Part shown: positions 28,759 to 37,765 of the stretch, one piece after another | Layout of the letters: each line of letters starts with the position of its first letter | How positions within the stretch are numbered: position 1 is the stretch's first letter | From: Arthrobacter sp. ISL-65 | GTDB taxonomy: Bacteria; Actinomycetota; Actinomycetes; Actinomycetales; Micrococcaceae | DNA length: 64,000 nt | NCBI RefSeq assembly: GCF_018613795.1 | Contig: NZ_JAGGPN010000063.1 | Location: 1 to 64,000, forward strand | Reading direction: 5' to 3' | The notes under the pieces: model-generated | The model's input: the letters and a program-made list of their open reading frames with translations, nothing else | What the model was told of the DNA's origin: nothing | The model's database searches: none | Translations under genes and position numbers: made by a program

Positions 28759-29691
28759 ATGACCACCACCTCCCTGACCAGTTCCCAAGGCGCCGGCCGC
28801 GCCGGGGACAAAGTCTTCTCCGGAGCGGCCCTGGCGGCAGGCTGCCTGATCCTTGCCGTACTGTTCGGCGTGGCGCTCTTCCTCGTCATCCAGGCGATTC
28901 CCGCCTTCACCGCCCCCGCCGCGGACATCCAGGGCGGCGAGGGCTTCTTCGCCTACATCTGGCCGATCGTCATCGGCACCCTCATTGCCGCCATCATCGC
29001 CCTGGCCATCGCCACGCCGGTGTCAATCGGAGTGGCCCTCTTCATCTCGCACTTCGCCCCTCGCGGCCTCGCGTCCGGCCTCGGCTACGTGATTGACCTG
29101 CTCGCCGCGATCCCTTCCGTGGTTTACGGTGCCTGGGGCGCGGCCTTCCTGGCCCCCCAGATTTCGCCCGCGTACGGCTGGCTCGCCGCGAACATGGGCT
29201 GGCTGCCCATCTTCCAGGGACCTGCCTCCGCCACCGGCAAAACCATCCTGACCGCCGGCATCGTGCTGTCCGTCATGGTAATTCCGATCATTACCTCGCT
29301 GTCCCGCGAGATCTTCCTCCAGACCCCCAAGCTGCACGAGGAAGCAGCCCTCGCGCTGGGCGCCACGCGCTGGGAAATGATCAAGATGTCGGTGCTGTCC
29401 TTCGCCCGCCCGGGCATCATCAGCGCCGTCATGCTGGGACTCGGCCGGGCCCTGGGCGAAACCATGGCCGTGGCCCTCGTGCTGTCCTCCGGCGCGCTCA
29501 CCGCCAGCCTGATCCAGTCCGGCAACCAGACCATCGCCGCCGAGATCGCCTTGAACTTCCCCGAGGCCAGCGGCCTCAAGGTGAGCACCCTGATCGCCGC
29601 GGGCCTGGTCCTGTTCGTGATCACCCTTGCCGTCAACATGATCGCCCGGTGGATCATCAGCCGGCACAAAGAATTCTCGGGAGCCAACTAA
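28759..29691 (+). CDS. pstC: Phosphate ABC transporter permease PstC
   Basis: 310 residues with six membrane helices. The permease EAA-type loop is seen in EEAALALGATRWEMIKMSVL (about 194-213), where the ATPase docks, and GLGRALGETMAVALV follows. Its stop is directly followed by the pstA start codon, so translation is coupled. It forms the membrane channel with PstA. Confidence 0.96.
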   Translation: MTTTSLTSSQGAGRAGDKVFSGAALAAGCLILAVLFGVALFLVIQAIPAFTAPAADIQGGEGFFAYIWPIVIGTLIAAIIALAIATPVSIGVALFISHFAPRGLASGLGYVIDLLAAIPSVVYGAWGAAFLAPQISPAYGWLAANMGWLPIFQGPASATGKTILTAGIVLSVMVIPIITSLSREIFLQTPKLHEEAALALGATRWEMIKMSVLSFARPGIISAVMLGLGRALGETMAVALVLSSGALTASLIQSGNQTIAAEIALNFPEASGLKVSTLIAAGLVLFVITLAVNMIARWIISRHKEFSGAN

Positions 29692-30801
29692 ATGACCTCC
29701 ACCCTGACCCCGGTCCGCAAGCGGTCAGCCCTGACCAAGGGCCAGTTGCCCAAGTACGCCCCTTACGTGGTCCTGGGCGTCGCGCTGGTCCTCGGGGCCG
29801 CCATCCTTGCCCTGATCGGATTCAATGCCTTCGGCTGGGGAGTGGTCTCCGCCATCCTGTTCGCCGCAGGACTCGTCGGCTGGAGCGCCGCCGTTGAGGG
29901 CTCACGGAAGGCCAAGGACAAGCTGGCCACCTGCCTGGTGGTGGGCGCCTTCCTGGTTGCACTGCTCCCGCTGATCTCCGTCATCTGGACCGTCATGGTC
30001 AACGGCATCCCGGGCCTGCTCAACCCCGGCTTCCTGGGAACCTCGATGAACGGCGTCACCGGCGTGTTCGACAACCGGGCGGCAGAAGGCACCGGGCCGG
30101 TAGTCGGCGGCATCTACCACGCGCTCGTGGGCACCCTGCAGATCACCCTGCTGGCCACCGTCATCTCCGTGCCGGTGGGGCTGCTGACGGCGATCTACCT
30201 CGTCGAGTACGGCAACGACCGCCCGCTGGCCCGCGCCATCACGTTCTTCGTGGACGTCATGACCGGCATCCCGTCCATCGTCGCCGGCCTCTTCGCTGCG
30301 GCGTTCTTCTTCGCCGTAGTGGGTCCCGGCACCAAGACCGGCGCCGTCGCCGCCGTCGCACTGTCCGTGCTGATGATCCCGGTGGTGGTCCGATCCAGCG
30401 AGGAAATGCTGAAGATCGTGCCCAACGAGCTCCGCGAGGCAGCGTACGCCTTGGGCGTCCGCAAGTGGCGGACCATTCTTAAAGTGGTAATTCCGACGGC
30501 GATCTCCGGCATTGCGTCCGGTGTCACCCTGGCAATCGCCCGGGTCATCGGCGAGACCGCACCCATCCTGGTGACCGCAGGGTTTGCGACGAGCATCAAC
30601 AACAACGTGTTCGGCGGGTGGATGGCGTCCCTGCCCACGTTCATTTACACGCAGATCCTGAACCCCACCTCCCCGTCCAACCCCGATCCGTCGTCGCAGC
30701 GGGCGTGGGGTGCGGCCCTGGTCCTCATCATTCTGGTGATGCTGCTCAACCTCGGCGCCCGCCTGATTGCCCGGGTCTTCGCGCCGAAGGCAGGCCGCTA
30801 G
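29692..30801 (+). CDS. pstA: Phosphate ABC transporter permease PstA
   Basis: 369 residues. The first 100 form extra hydrophobic segments ahead of the conserved permease core, a longer N-terminus than in enteric PstA. The core has YLVEYGNDRPLARAI, GIPSIVAGLF and the docking loop LREAAYALGVRKWRTILKVV. ATG abuts the pstC stop. A region before pstB (30802-30887) carries its own ribosome binding site. Confidence 0.96.
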   Translation: MTSTLTPVRKRSALTKGQLPKYAPYVVLGVALVLGAAILALIGFNAFGWGVVSAILFAAGLVGWSAAVEGSRKAKDKLATCLVVGAFLVALLPLISVIWTVMVNGIPGLLNPGFLGTSMNGVTGVFDNRAAEGTGPVVGGIYHALVGTLQITLLATVISVPVGLLTAIYLVEYGNDRPLARAITFFVDVMTGIPSIVAGLFAAAFFFAVVGPGTKTGAVAAVALSVLMIPVVVRSSEEMLKIVPNELREAAYALGVRKWRTILKVVIPTAISGIASGVTLAIARVIGETAPILVTAGFATSINNNVFGGWMASLPTFIYTQILNPTSPSNPDPSSQRAWGAALVLIILVMLLNLGARLIARVFAPKAGR

Positions 30802-30887
30802 GCCGGACCGCCAGTACCAGACCGTCCATACCGGCCCGTGCGGCCGGGATTTAGACTTCATTTCATACCAGCAAGTTAAGGAACATC

Positions 30888-31667
30888 ATGTCCAAGCGCA
30901 TCGACGTCAAAGACCTGAACGTGTACTACGGCAATTTCCTGGCCGTGGAAGACGTCAGCATCAACATCGAGGCCAAGTCCGTCACGGCGTTCATCGGCCC
31001 CTCGGGCTGCGGCAAGTCCACCTTCCTGCGCACGCTCAACCGCATGCACGAGGTGCTGCCCGGCGCGCGGGTGGAGGGTGAGGTGCTGCTCGACGGCGAC
31101 AACCTGTACGGACCCGGCGTGGATCCGGTTACGGTGCGGTCCCAGATCGGCATGGTGTTCCAGCGGCCCAACCCGTTCCCCACCATGTCCATCCGGGACA
31201 ACGTCCTGGCCGGCGTGAAACTGAACAACCAGAAGATTTCCAAGGGCGAGGCCGATGCCCTGGTGGAGCGCTCGCTCCGCGGCGCCAACCTCTGGAACGA
31301 GGTCAAGGACCGGCTGGAGAAGCCGGGTTCGGGACTGTCCGGCGGCCAGCAGCAGCGCCTCTGCATCGCGCGCGCCATTGCCGTGGAGCCGCAGGTGATC
31401 CTCATGGATGAGCCGTGTTCCGCCCTGGACCCGATCTCCACCCTGGCCGTTGAGGACCTTATTAACGAGCTCAAGGACCAGTACACCGTGGTGATCGTGA
31501 CCCACAACATGCAGCAGGCGGCCCGCGTCTCGGACAAGACGGCGTTCTTTAACATCGCCGGCACCGGCAAGCCGGGCAAGCTCATCGAGTTCGCCGAAAC
31601 CAGCACCATCTTCAACAACCCGAGCCAGAAGGCCACCGAGGACTACGTTTCCGGCCGCTTCGGATAA
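30888..31667 (+). CDS. pstB: Phosphate ABC transporter ATPase PstB
   Basis: 259 residues. Walker A is GPSGCGKST, the signature motif LSGGQQQR, Walker B VILMDEP and the switch His lies in [10 protein letters not shown]. The block FQRPNPFP is specific to PstB. It powers phosphate import through PstCA. It ends a few bases before a 54-bp tandem repeat array that separates it from the convergent pit gene. Confidence 0.97.
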   Translation: MSKRIDVKDLNVYYGNFLAVEDVSINIEAKSVTAFIGPSGCGKSTFLRTLNRMHEVLPGARVEGEVLLDGDNLYGPGVDPVTVRSQIGMVFQRPNPFPTMSIRDNVLAGVKLNNQKISKGEADALVERSLRGANLWNEVKDRLEKPGSGLSGGQQQRLCIARAIAVEPQVILMDEPCSALDPISTLAVEDLINELKDQYTVVIVTHNMQQAARVSDKTAFFNIAGTGKPGKLIEFAETSTIFNNPSQKATEDYVSGRFG

Positions 31668-31673
31668 TCCCCA

Positions 31674-31862
31674 CCGGCTCCCAGCCTTCGCAAGCTCAGG
31701 CCGGGGCCCTCGCCGGCGTGGGCCCAACCGGCTCCCAGCCTTCGCAAGCTCAGGCCGGGGCCCTCGCCGGCGTGGGCCCAACCGGCTCCCAGCCTTCGCA
31801 AGCTCAGGCCGGGGCCCTCGCCGGCGTGGGCCCAACCGGCTCCCAGCCTTCGCAAGCTCAGG
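31674..31862. repeat. 54-bp tandem repeat, 3.5 copies, between convergent pstB and pit
   Basis: Three identical 54-bp units (31674-31727, 31728-31781, 31782-31835) are followed by a 27-bp partial copy. Each starts CCGGCTCCCAGCCTTCGCAA. The stop codon of pit lies within the last copy. The core TTCGCAAGCTCAG resembles the TTCGACAGGCTCA repeat at 4390. Open frames crossing it give an 18-residue repeat, which is an artefact of the 54-bp unit. Confidence 0.95.
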
Positions 31863-32874
31863 CTGCAATCAGCGGGGAGAGTGCCAGTTCCAGGACGAAG
31901 GCGCCCGCGGCGGTGGCTGCCGGCGTCAGGACCCACAGGGACAGGATCCGGGTGACCAGCTTGCGGTGGCTGGTGGCAAACTGCTGGTTTTCCCCAGCGC
32001 CGAGCACGGCGGACGTGACCGTGTGGGTGGTGGATACGGGCCAGTGCAGCCCGATGGCGCCAATAAACAGCAGGAGCGCACTGAAGCCCTGGGCCACCAC
32101 GCCACGCAGCGGATCGATCCGCGTGAGCCGGTAGCCAATGGTGTGCGAGATGCGCCAGCCGCCGAACAGCGTTCCCACCGTGATCATGACCGCGGACAGC
32201 AGCGCCACCCACATTGGAAGCGAGCCGCCGTCGGAATAGCCGGCGGCCAGCAGCGCCAGGATGAGCACTGCGCTGACCCGCTGGCCGTCCTGCAGCCCGT
32301 GGCCAAAGGCCACGGCCCCGGCGGCGATGGACTGGGCCGCCCGGAACCGCTTGTTGACGACGCTCGGCTGGGTGTAGCGCGCAGCCCAGGTGACGGGAAA
32401 CACCAGCAGGTAGGCGGCGATGAAGGCTATAACAGGCGAGAGGGCCAGCGGGAGGACCACCTGAAAGAGGAGTGACTGGTCCACCCCGCGCACCGAGTTG
32501 CCGCCCACCACCGCGCTGGCGGTACCGGCGCCCGCCAGTCCACCCACCAGGGCATGCGTGGAGGAGGAGGGAACGCCCCGCCACCACAGGAAAATGCCCC
32601 AGGCGCACGCGCTGGCGAGGCCGGCGGCGATGATGGTCAGGCCGCTGTTCCCGGGAGGGAGGGCCACCCAGTTCTGGCTGATGGCCACGGCCAGTCCGGC
32701 GCTGAGAAGGGAACCGATGAGGTTGAAAAGGGCGGCCAGCAGGACGGCGATGGTGGGCGTCAAGGCTCGCGTGCGCACGGCCAGGGCAACGGACGTGGAC
32801 ACATCCCGGAAGCCGTTGATGAAGGCAAACGCCGCGGTAAGGAGAACCACCAGGGCGAAGATGAACAGCGTCAC
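31858..32874 (-). CDS. pit: Low-affinity inorganic phosphate transporter (PiT family)
   Basis: 338 residues with about ten helices and the duplicated PiT signatures: FAFINGFRDVSTSVA at the N-terminus and AFGHGLQDGQ plus WPVSTTHTVTSAVLG in the second half. It moves phosphate, probably as a metal-phosphate complex, by ion coupling. In the first signature the common Asn-Asp-x-Asn is replaced by GFRDVST, so some family specificity may differ. GTG at 32874 lies two bases after the DUF47 stop, so the two are coupled. Confidence 0.9.
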   Translation of the reverse strand: MTLFIFALVVLLTAAFAFINGFRDVSTSVALAVRTRALTPTIAVLLAALFNLIGSLLSAGLAVAISQNWVALPPGNSGLTIIAAGLASACAWGIFLWWRGVPSSSTHALVGGLAGAGTASAVVGGNSVRGVDQSLLFQVVLPLALSPVIAFIAAYLLVFPVTWAARYTQPSVVNKRFRAAQSIAAGAVAFGHGLQDGQRVSAVLILALLAAGYSDGGSLPMWVALLSAVMITVGTLFGGWRISHTIGYRLTRIDPLRGVVAQGFSALLLFIGAIGLHWPVSTTHTVTSAVLGAGENQQFATSHRKLVTRILSLWVLTPAATAAGAFVLELALSPLIAA

Positions 32875-32876
32875 CC

Positions 32877-33494
32877 TCAGGATTCCTTGACGATGATGCT
32901 GCCCACCTGGGTGGCGATCCGGCGCATGTCCTTGGTGACGTCGACCAGCTGGTTGGCGATGTCCCGGTTGCGGGCATACTGGGCCGATTTCATTTCCTTG
33001 AGCATGTCCGCGACCCAGACGCGGTGCGTGCGTTCGGCCCGCTTGGCCAGGCGAAGGACCTCGATCCAGTAGTCCTCAAGGTCGTCCAGGTTGTTCAGCC
33101 GGCGCATGGCGTCAGCCGTCAGCTCAGCCTGGCGGCTGATGATTTCCAGCTGGTCGGCCGCGCGCTTCGGCAGCCGGTCCAGGTTGTAGAGCGCCACCAG
33201 CTCGGCGGCGGCGTCCAGCTTTTCTATGGCTTCATTCAGGCTCTGCGAGAGGGCATACATGTCCTCGCGTGGGAGTGGATTCACAAAGCTGGTGCGCATG
33301 TGCGTCAGGAGAGCGAAGTGCAGCTCGGCCGACTTCGCCTCGTGGTTGTGCATGTCCTCCACCAGCCGGTGGTGTTCGGTGGCCGGCGCGCCGAGGATTT
33401 CCGCCATGGTGGCGCTGGCAAAAACGATCTGCCGGGCCAGCTGCGAAAGAAGGATCAGGCCTGCGGGCTCCTGGGGAAAAAGGCGCAGCTTCAT
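32877..33494 (-). CDS. DUF47 (PhoU-like) accessory protein of the PiT transporter
   Basis: 205 residues, mostly helical, of the DUF47/PhoU-like family that is regularly encoded with PiT transporters and is thought to regulate them. Helical heptads with acidic patches such as NNLDDLEDYW and DMHNHEAKS fit the PhoU fold. ATG at 33494 follows CCGGAG. The upstream gap contains a structured inverted-repeat element at 33601-33690. Confidence 0.9.
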   Translation of the reverse strand: MKLRLFPQEPAGLILLSQLARQIVFASATMAEILGAPATEHHRLVEDMHNHEAKSAELHFALLTHMRTSFVNPLPREDMYALSQSLNEAIEKLDAAAELVALYNLDRLPKRAADQLEIISRQAELTADAMRRLNNLDDLEDYWIEVLRLAKRAERTHRVWVADMLKEMKSAQYARNRDIANQLVDVTKDMRRIATQVGSIIVKES

Positions 33495-33600
33495 GAGTAC
33501 CGGTCTCCGGAGGATCGTCAGGGCGGGACGCCGCGGGAGGTTTGACTTGACGTCGGAGCCGCAGCTAGTCAGTACTTTACCGGCAGCTGGATGAGGGCAT

Positions 33601-33690
33601 AAAAATGGTGCCGAACCGGATACGCCTCTCGGCGGTAGGCCGCTCTAGGCGGCTAAATGTTGAAGCCCGGGGGTTTCGCGGTTCGGCACC
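33601..33690 (-). ncRNA. Candidate structured RNA or leader upstream of DUF47-pit
   Basis: Read on the minus strand, a perfect 12-bp closing stem (33679-33690 with 33607-33618) encloses two further hairpins: one with 5-bp arms and a CUAGA loop (33639-33653) and one with 4-bp arms and a GAGA tetraloop (33623-33634). A five-T run (33601-33605) follows one base after the stem. GNRA loop and T-run favour this strand. It could be a leader element, a small RNA or an elaborate terminator of the gene upstream. I do not recognise a known RNA family. Confidence 0.45.
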
Positions 33691-33749
33691 TATTTCAGTC
33701 TTCTACTTTGGCTAAGCCAAGTCAACATTGACAGATCGGGCCTGATGGG

Positions 33750-34409
33750 TCAGTCAAGCTCACCCAGCCGCCAGGCGTTGGCGGCATGTTCCAGGTCCTC
33801 TGCGGTCTTCACGAGCAAGTGGGAGTTGCGTGTCAGCTTGCGCGCGTGGCTCTCGTTGGAATGCTCCGCGCCGTCCGCGAGCGTGGCCTGGCCGAGCGCC
33901 ACAACCCGGCAAAAAGCGGCAGAGCGCTCCAGCGCAACGTCGAACTCGCCGTCGAAGGCCCCGGACAGGATCGCGTCCGCCATGATCTTCATTTCGTCGG
34001 CGCCCGGCGGCTCGGCCGCGCCAGCCACCACATTGGAGACCTGGGCGGTGTCCTTGCCCGCCTTGAAATAAACGGAGATACGCTCGGGATCCTGCACTGT
34101 TGCTGCGCGGAGGGCGTACAGCCGCCACAGCGCACCGGGCAGCGAACGTGCCGGGCTTTCAGCCCACATCTCCGCTATCGCCTCAAGGCCCTGCTCATCG
34201 GCCAGCTTGACCAGCCGTTTGGTGATGACGGGATCATCGCTGTCCCGCCCGTGGCGCACCAGGGCCTGGGCGGCCAGGTGCGCAGCTTCCGAGACGCGCG
34301 CCGGATCGGCGCCGCCCGCGAAAGGTTCGAAATCAATGGGCGCAAAAGGCTTCGGTTTGTGGTGCCGCTCCGCCCCGCCCGGGCCGCTGGTTCCTGCGTT
34401 CTGGCTCAT
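33750..34409 (-). CDS. Conserved actinobacterial hypothetical protein
   Basis: 219 residues, soluble and largely helical, no signal peptide or membrane segment. The central part (about 40-120) is Ala/Leu-rich with VITKRLVKLADEQGLEAIAEMW and ends with GALWRLYALRA. I recall similar proteins being common in actinobacteria under uninformative or wrong names, but no function can be read from it. It is a single gene between the DUF47-pit pair and tRNA-Lys. Confidence 0.75.
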   Translation of the reverse strand: MSQNAGTSGPGGAERHHKPKPFAPIDFEPFAGGADPARVSEAAHLAAQALVRHGRDSDDPVITKRLVKLADEQGLEAIAEMWAESPARSLPGALWRLYALRAATVQDPERISVYFKAGKDTAQVSNVVAGAAEPPGADEMKIMADAILSGAFDGEFDVALERSAAFCRVVALGQATLADGAEHSNESHARKLTRNSHLLVKTAEDLEHAANAWRLGELD

Positions 34410-34652
34410 GGTCCCACGCTACTCCTGCAGGGAACCGGAATCGAGCGGCTGTATCAGTGCCCGCACTTTTGGAAACGGACCCACCGGCAGCCCGAAACCC
34501 TTGCTGCCTCCCGGCAAAGACACGTTCGACGGCGGCGGCGGGGCGCCGTGCTGAAGTCGCCACCGTCTGGGGTACAGTATTAAACGTTCAGAAATGGACT
34601 GGAACTGTTTCGCGTTTGCAGGCCTTGCGGCCCGCATTCCAGCAGGCAGTTT

Positions 34653-34725
34653 GGGCCTTTAGCTCAGTTGGTAGAGCATCGGACTTTTAATCCGTGGGTC
34701 GTGGGTTCGATCCCCACAGGGCCCA
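34653..34725 (+). tRNA. tRNA-Lys (anticodon TTT)
   Basis: A 73-nt cloverleaf. The acceptor arm pairs GGGCCTT with AGGGCCC and the discriminator base is A. The D arm is GCTC...GAGC, the anticodon loop CTTTTAA, and the T arm GTGGG-TTCGATC-CCCAC. The 3' CCA is not encoded. A strong terminator follows 22 bases downstream. Confidence 0.97.
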
Positions 34726-34747
34726 CTCTTTTAGCGAAGAGTGGAAA

Positions 34748-34790
34748 ATCCCCGGCTTCCTGGCAACAGGAAGCCGGGGATTTTTTATTT
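34748..34790 (+). terminator. Strong Rho-independent terminator after tRNA-Lys
   Basis: A perfect 15-bp stem (34748-34762 with 34767-34781), GCAA loop, then TTTTTATTT. It ends the tRNA transcript and lies before the convergent hemA 3' end. Confidence 0.95.
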
Positions 34791-34830
34791 GCGGAATTAT
34801 CGGAAAACGGCGCAATAGGACAAACGGCGG

Positions 34831-36351
34831 CTAACTCGCTGCCGGCAGGGTGTCCTCCGCGGCCACAATGCCTTGACGCTCCCGTACTGGGCAGCCCAGC
34901 CTGCCCGTTTCCGCTTCCGGGTTGGCGCCGTGCGTGCCGGCCTCCGCTTCCACGCCTGCCGTCACGTCCAGCCCAAACAGTGTTTCAAGGGCAGCGGTGT
35001 ACTCGTCATGCCGGCCGGCTGCCGCCAGCTCGCGCCCCCGCGCGGTTGGCACATGCAGGAGCTGCCGCACCACCCGCCGCAGGGCGAATTCCACCGCTTC
35101 CGCCGTGGCCGTGCAGCCGTGCTGGTTCTTCACCCGCGCCACTTCACCAGCCAGTACCGACTGCATGTGTCCGCGCAGCGCCACGATCGCCGGATCCAGA
35201 AGCCGCGCCTGCCGGTCCTCCTCAAACCTCAGGGCGGCCTGCCGGACAAGCTCACCGGCCTGCCGGACGACGTCGGTATGTTCACGCGGCGAGGCCAGCC
35301 GCACATGCTCCAGCGTGATGAGGTCAAGCCCGGGCAGTTCGCCTACTTCGGGCTCAAAGTCCCGGCTGAGGGCGAGATCGACGACGACGAGCGGGGCACC
35401 AGCGCCCTGCCGGAAGGTCCGGAAGTCCTCGGACCCGAGCCTGGGGCCGCGGCCGCTGCAGCCGATCATCACATCCGCTCCGCGGACGGCAGCGGGGAAA
35501 CCCTCGGAGGTCAGGCCGGTGGCGCCCCGCGCTGACGCAAATTCTTCGGCCCGTCCGGACCAGGAAAACACGGAGACCGCGGTGCATCCCCTTGCCGCCA
35601 GGAGGGCCAGGGTGGAGCCGGCGTAGGCGCCGGTGCCGATGACCACCACGGACAGTCCCCAGAGGTCCTGGCCTCCGAGCTTGGAGCGGGCTCCCAGCTT
35701 GGATGAGGCCACGTCCAGGGCAACGGACACCATGGAGCGGCCAGCCTCACCCAGAGCCGTCAGCGAGCCAACTTCGCGGGCGGCCCGGGATGCTGCCTGA
35801 AAAAGCCGGACCAGTGCTCCGCTGGCCGTCCCCGCCTCCTGGGCGGAGGCCAGCGAGCGGCGCAGTTGGCCGGCGATTTCGCGTTCGCCCACCACTGCCG
35901 AATCAAGGCCGGCGCCCACCGAAAAGAGATGCTCGGTCATGGCGGTGCCCGTCAGGCAGTCAAGTGCCCGGTCGAGTTCGTAAGGGGAAACACCCGAACA
36001 TGTGCTGATGACATGCAGCACGCGCTTTCTGGTGATGTCCGCATCCGCGGCCGGAGCAACGTCGCAATACACCTCAAACCGGTTGCACGTGGCGAGCACA
36101 ACTGCTCCTGCCACGCCGTCCACGTCCGCAATAACGTCCGAAGTAATACGGACGGGTCCCGAACCGAGCCGGGCCAGGAACTCCAGGCCGGATCCCCGGC
36201 CCTCCGCGTCGCCAGCCGGTCCGGGACCCCCGTCTCCGGACCGGGGAATGGAACCCCGGTCCGGTGTGCGGGCATGATGGGAAACCACAAGAGCAAACTG
36301 CCGTTCTGACGGGGGTAATCCTTCTATGGACCCCCCTGCACCCTGCAACAA
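34831..36351 (-). CDS. hemA: Glutamyl-tRNA reductase (atypical N-terminus)
   Basis: First step of C5-type tetrapyrrole synthesis: reduces glutamyl-tRNA to glutamate-1-semialdehyde. The catalytic Cys is in VLATCNRFEVY; GERE-type block VVGEREIAGQLR, the NADPH-binding VVIGTGAYAG and the C-terminal dimerisation helices follow. The N-terminus is odd. The family start FALVVSHH has no ATG/GTG just before it and is followed by a Gly/Arg/Pro-rich stretch in place of the usual helix. TTG at 36351 with AAGGGGG upstream is used here (506 residues); GTG at 36288 is the alternative. Confidence 0.85.
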   Translation of the reverse strand: MLQGAGGSIEGLPPSERQFALVVSHHARTPDRGSIPRSGDGGPGPAGDAEGRGSGLEFLARLGSGPVRITSDVIADVDGVAGAVVLATCNRFEVYCDVAPAADADITRKRVLHVISTCSGVSPYELDRALDCLTGTAMTEHLFSVGAGLDSAVVGEREIAGQLRRSLASAQEAGTASGALVRLFQAASRAAREVGSLTALGEAGRSMVSVALDVASSKLGARSKLGGQDLWGLSVVVIGTGAYAGSTLALLAARGCTAVSVFSWSGRAEEFASARGATGLTSEGFPAAVRGADVMIGCSGRGPRLGSEDFRTFRQGAGAPLVVVDLALSRDFEPEVGELPGLDLITLEHVRLASPREHTDVVRQAGELVRQAALRFEEDRQARLLDPAIVALRGHMQSVLAGEVARVKNQHGCTATAEAVEFALRRVVRQLLHVPTARGRELAAAGRHDEYTAALETLFGLDVTAGVEAEAGTHGANPEAETGRLGCPVRERQGIVAAEDTLPAAS

Positions 36352-36673
36352 TTCGGCCCCCTTCCGCCGCAACGTTCCCCACCCTGTCCTGCCGCGGCCA
36401 CTTGGTAACCGCCCCGGGTGGTGGCACCGCGCGGCCACCGTTTTCCGGACCGGTCCCGCAGGTGGCCGCCGCTTAGAGGACACCGCCGGTTGTCGCCGGG
36501 GCCAGGCGCCGTTGCCTGGCCCCAGAGCCAAGAGACCTTGCAGAAAGGGTGGGGCACCCACCTTGGGAAATTCTTGACGGGCGGGGCGGCCTGCATTCTG
36601 CAACGATGTAGCTGAGAGAGATGTAGCTGAGAGATATACCCGGGCGAAAAGTCTGCCGTGAAAGGGGCTTTGC
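36352..36673. other. Divergent intergenic region between hemA and the LacI gene
   Basis: No gene is seen in these 322 bases. They hold a perfect 10-bp hairpin (36498-36507 with 36514-36523), a TTGACG box at 36574, and a 15-bp tandem duplication described separately. It must carry promoters for hemA and for the LacI-family gene. Confidence 0.6.
36605..36634 (+). repeat. 15-bp tandem duplication upstream of the LacI gene
   Basis: GATGTAGCTGAGAGA occurs twice in direct succession (36605-36619 and 36620-36634), about 40 bases before the LacI-type start. It could be a duplicated operator or leader element. Confidence 0.7.
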
Positions 36674-37765
36674 ATGGCCGTGACAATGAACGATGTTGCC
36701 CGCGCGGCCGGAGTTTCCCTGAAAACCGTGTCGAACGTGCTCAATAACTATGAGTTCATCAGGCCGGCCACCCGGCAGAAAGTGCTGGACGCCATTGCCG
36801 AGCTCGGGTACGAGGCCAACCTGACGGCACGGAGCCTGAGGTCCGGAAAATCCCGCATGCTGGGCCTGGTGGTGTCCGACCTCTCCGTGCCATATTACGC
36901 AGAGCTCGCTTCCCGGCTTATGACGGTGGCCGCCGCCCGGGACTACCGCGTCCTGGTGGAGCAGTCCGCGGCGACCAGGGCCAACGAGCTCACTGCCCTG
37001 CAGGGATCCCTCAGCCAGCTGACGGACGGCTTACTGTTCACGCCGCTGGTGCTCGACGCGGACGCCATGGCCGCCGCCCGCCGCGGTACCAAGCCCCTCG
37101 TGATGCTGGGCGAGCACATCGACGACCCGCGGTTCGACCAGGTCACCATGAAGAATGTTGGCGCGGCCAAGGCCATGACGGCCCACCTGCTCGCGGGAGG
37201 CCGGCGTCGTATTGCGGTGATCGGTGCTTCCCCTGGGGACCGTGCCGGTTCGCCCGGCCTTCGGCTGGCCGGATACCGGGCGGCGCTGGCCGCGGCGGGA
37301 GTCGACTTTGATCCGGCCCTGATTGTGCCGGCGGAATGGCGCCGTGACGGGGGCGCATCCGCGGTGGCCAGGCTGCTCGAGGGCGGCCAGCCGTTCGACG
37401 CCGTCTTTGGACTGAATGACGCCCTGGCCCTGGGTGCGATGCACGAACTGGTGCTCCGCGGGATCAGGGTGCCCGAGGACGCAGCCGTGGCAGGGTTCGA
37501 CGACATCGATGAGGCGCGGTTCTCGTCCCCGTCGCTGACCACTGTTGCTCCCGGCATGAACGAGATCGCCGAGCGGTGCGTGCAGCTGCTGATCGACCGG
37601 ATCGAGGGGAGCGAGAAGGCCGCTTCGGGCGTGCATGTGGAAGCAGAATTTGAACTGAGGATCCGTGGCTCGGCCCCCGCAGCCCGGGTTTCGCAGTTGC
37701 CGCAAACGGGTACCTCACCTACACCGACACCGACACCGGCAGCGGAAGGAAAGGTGGACCCATGA
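36674..37765 (+). CDS. LacI-family transcriptional regulator
   Basis: 363 residues: an N-terminal LacI helix-turn-helix with hinge (residues 4-55, NDVARAAGVSLKTVSNVLNN) and a periplasmic-binding-protein-like effector domain to about 340, then a Thr/Pro-rich tail. AAAGGGG precedes the ATG at 36674. It overlaps the cysteine hydrolase gene by 4 bp (ATGA), so the two are translated together. The ligand is unknown; the hydrolase partner points away from a simple sugar role. Confidence 0.92.
   Translation: MAVTMNDVARAAGVSLKTVSNVLNNYEFIRPATRQKVLDAIAELGYEANLTARSLRSGKSRMLGLVVSDLSVPYYAELASRLMTVAAARDYRVLVEQSAATRANELTALQGSLSQLTDGLLFTPLVLDADAMAAARRGTKPLVMLGEHIDDPRFDQVTMKNVGAAKAMTAHLLAGGRRRIAVIGASPGDRAGSPGLRLAGYRAALAAAGVDFDPALIVPAEWRRDGGASAVARLLEGGQPFDAVFGLNDALALGAMHELVLRGIRVPEDAAVAGFDDIDEARFSSPSLTTVAPGMNEIAERCVQLLIDRIEGSEKAASGVHVEAEFELRIRGSAPAARVSQLPQTGTSPTPTPTPAAEGKVDP

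Noticed and set aside
31674-31862. Possible CRISPR array
   Set aside because: The copies are directly adjacent with no spacers, and no cas genes are present.
30876-31868. Minus-strand open frame with an 18-residue repeated peptide (ELAKAGSRLGPRRRGPRP)
   Set aside because: It runs through the 54-bp tandem array and then antisense to pstB; 54 is divisible by three, so any frame repeats.
33600-33700. Known small RNAs (SRP RNA, 6S, tmRNA, c-di-AMP riboswitch) as identity of the inverted-repeat element
   Set aside because: None of the diagnostic conserved stretches I know for these RNAs is present; only a short GCCGAACC resembles part of a c-di-AMP element.
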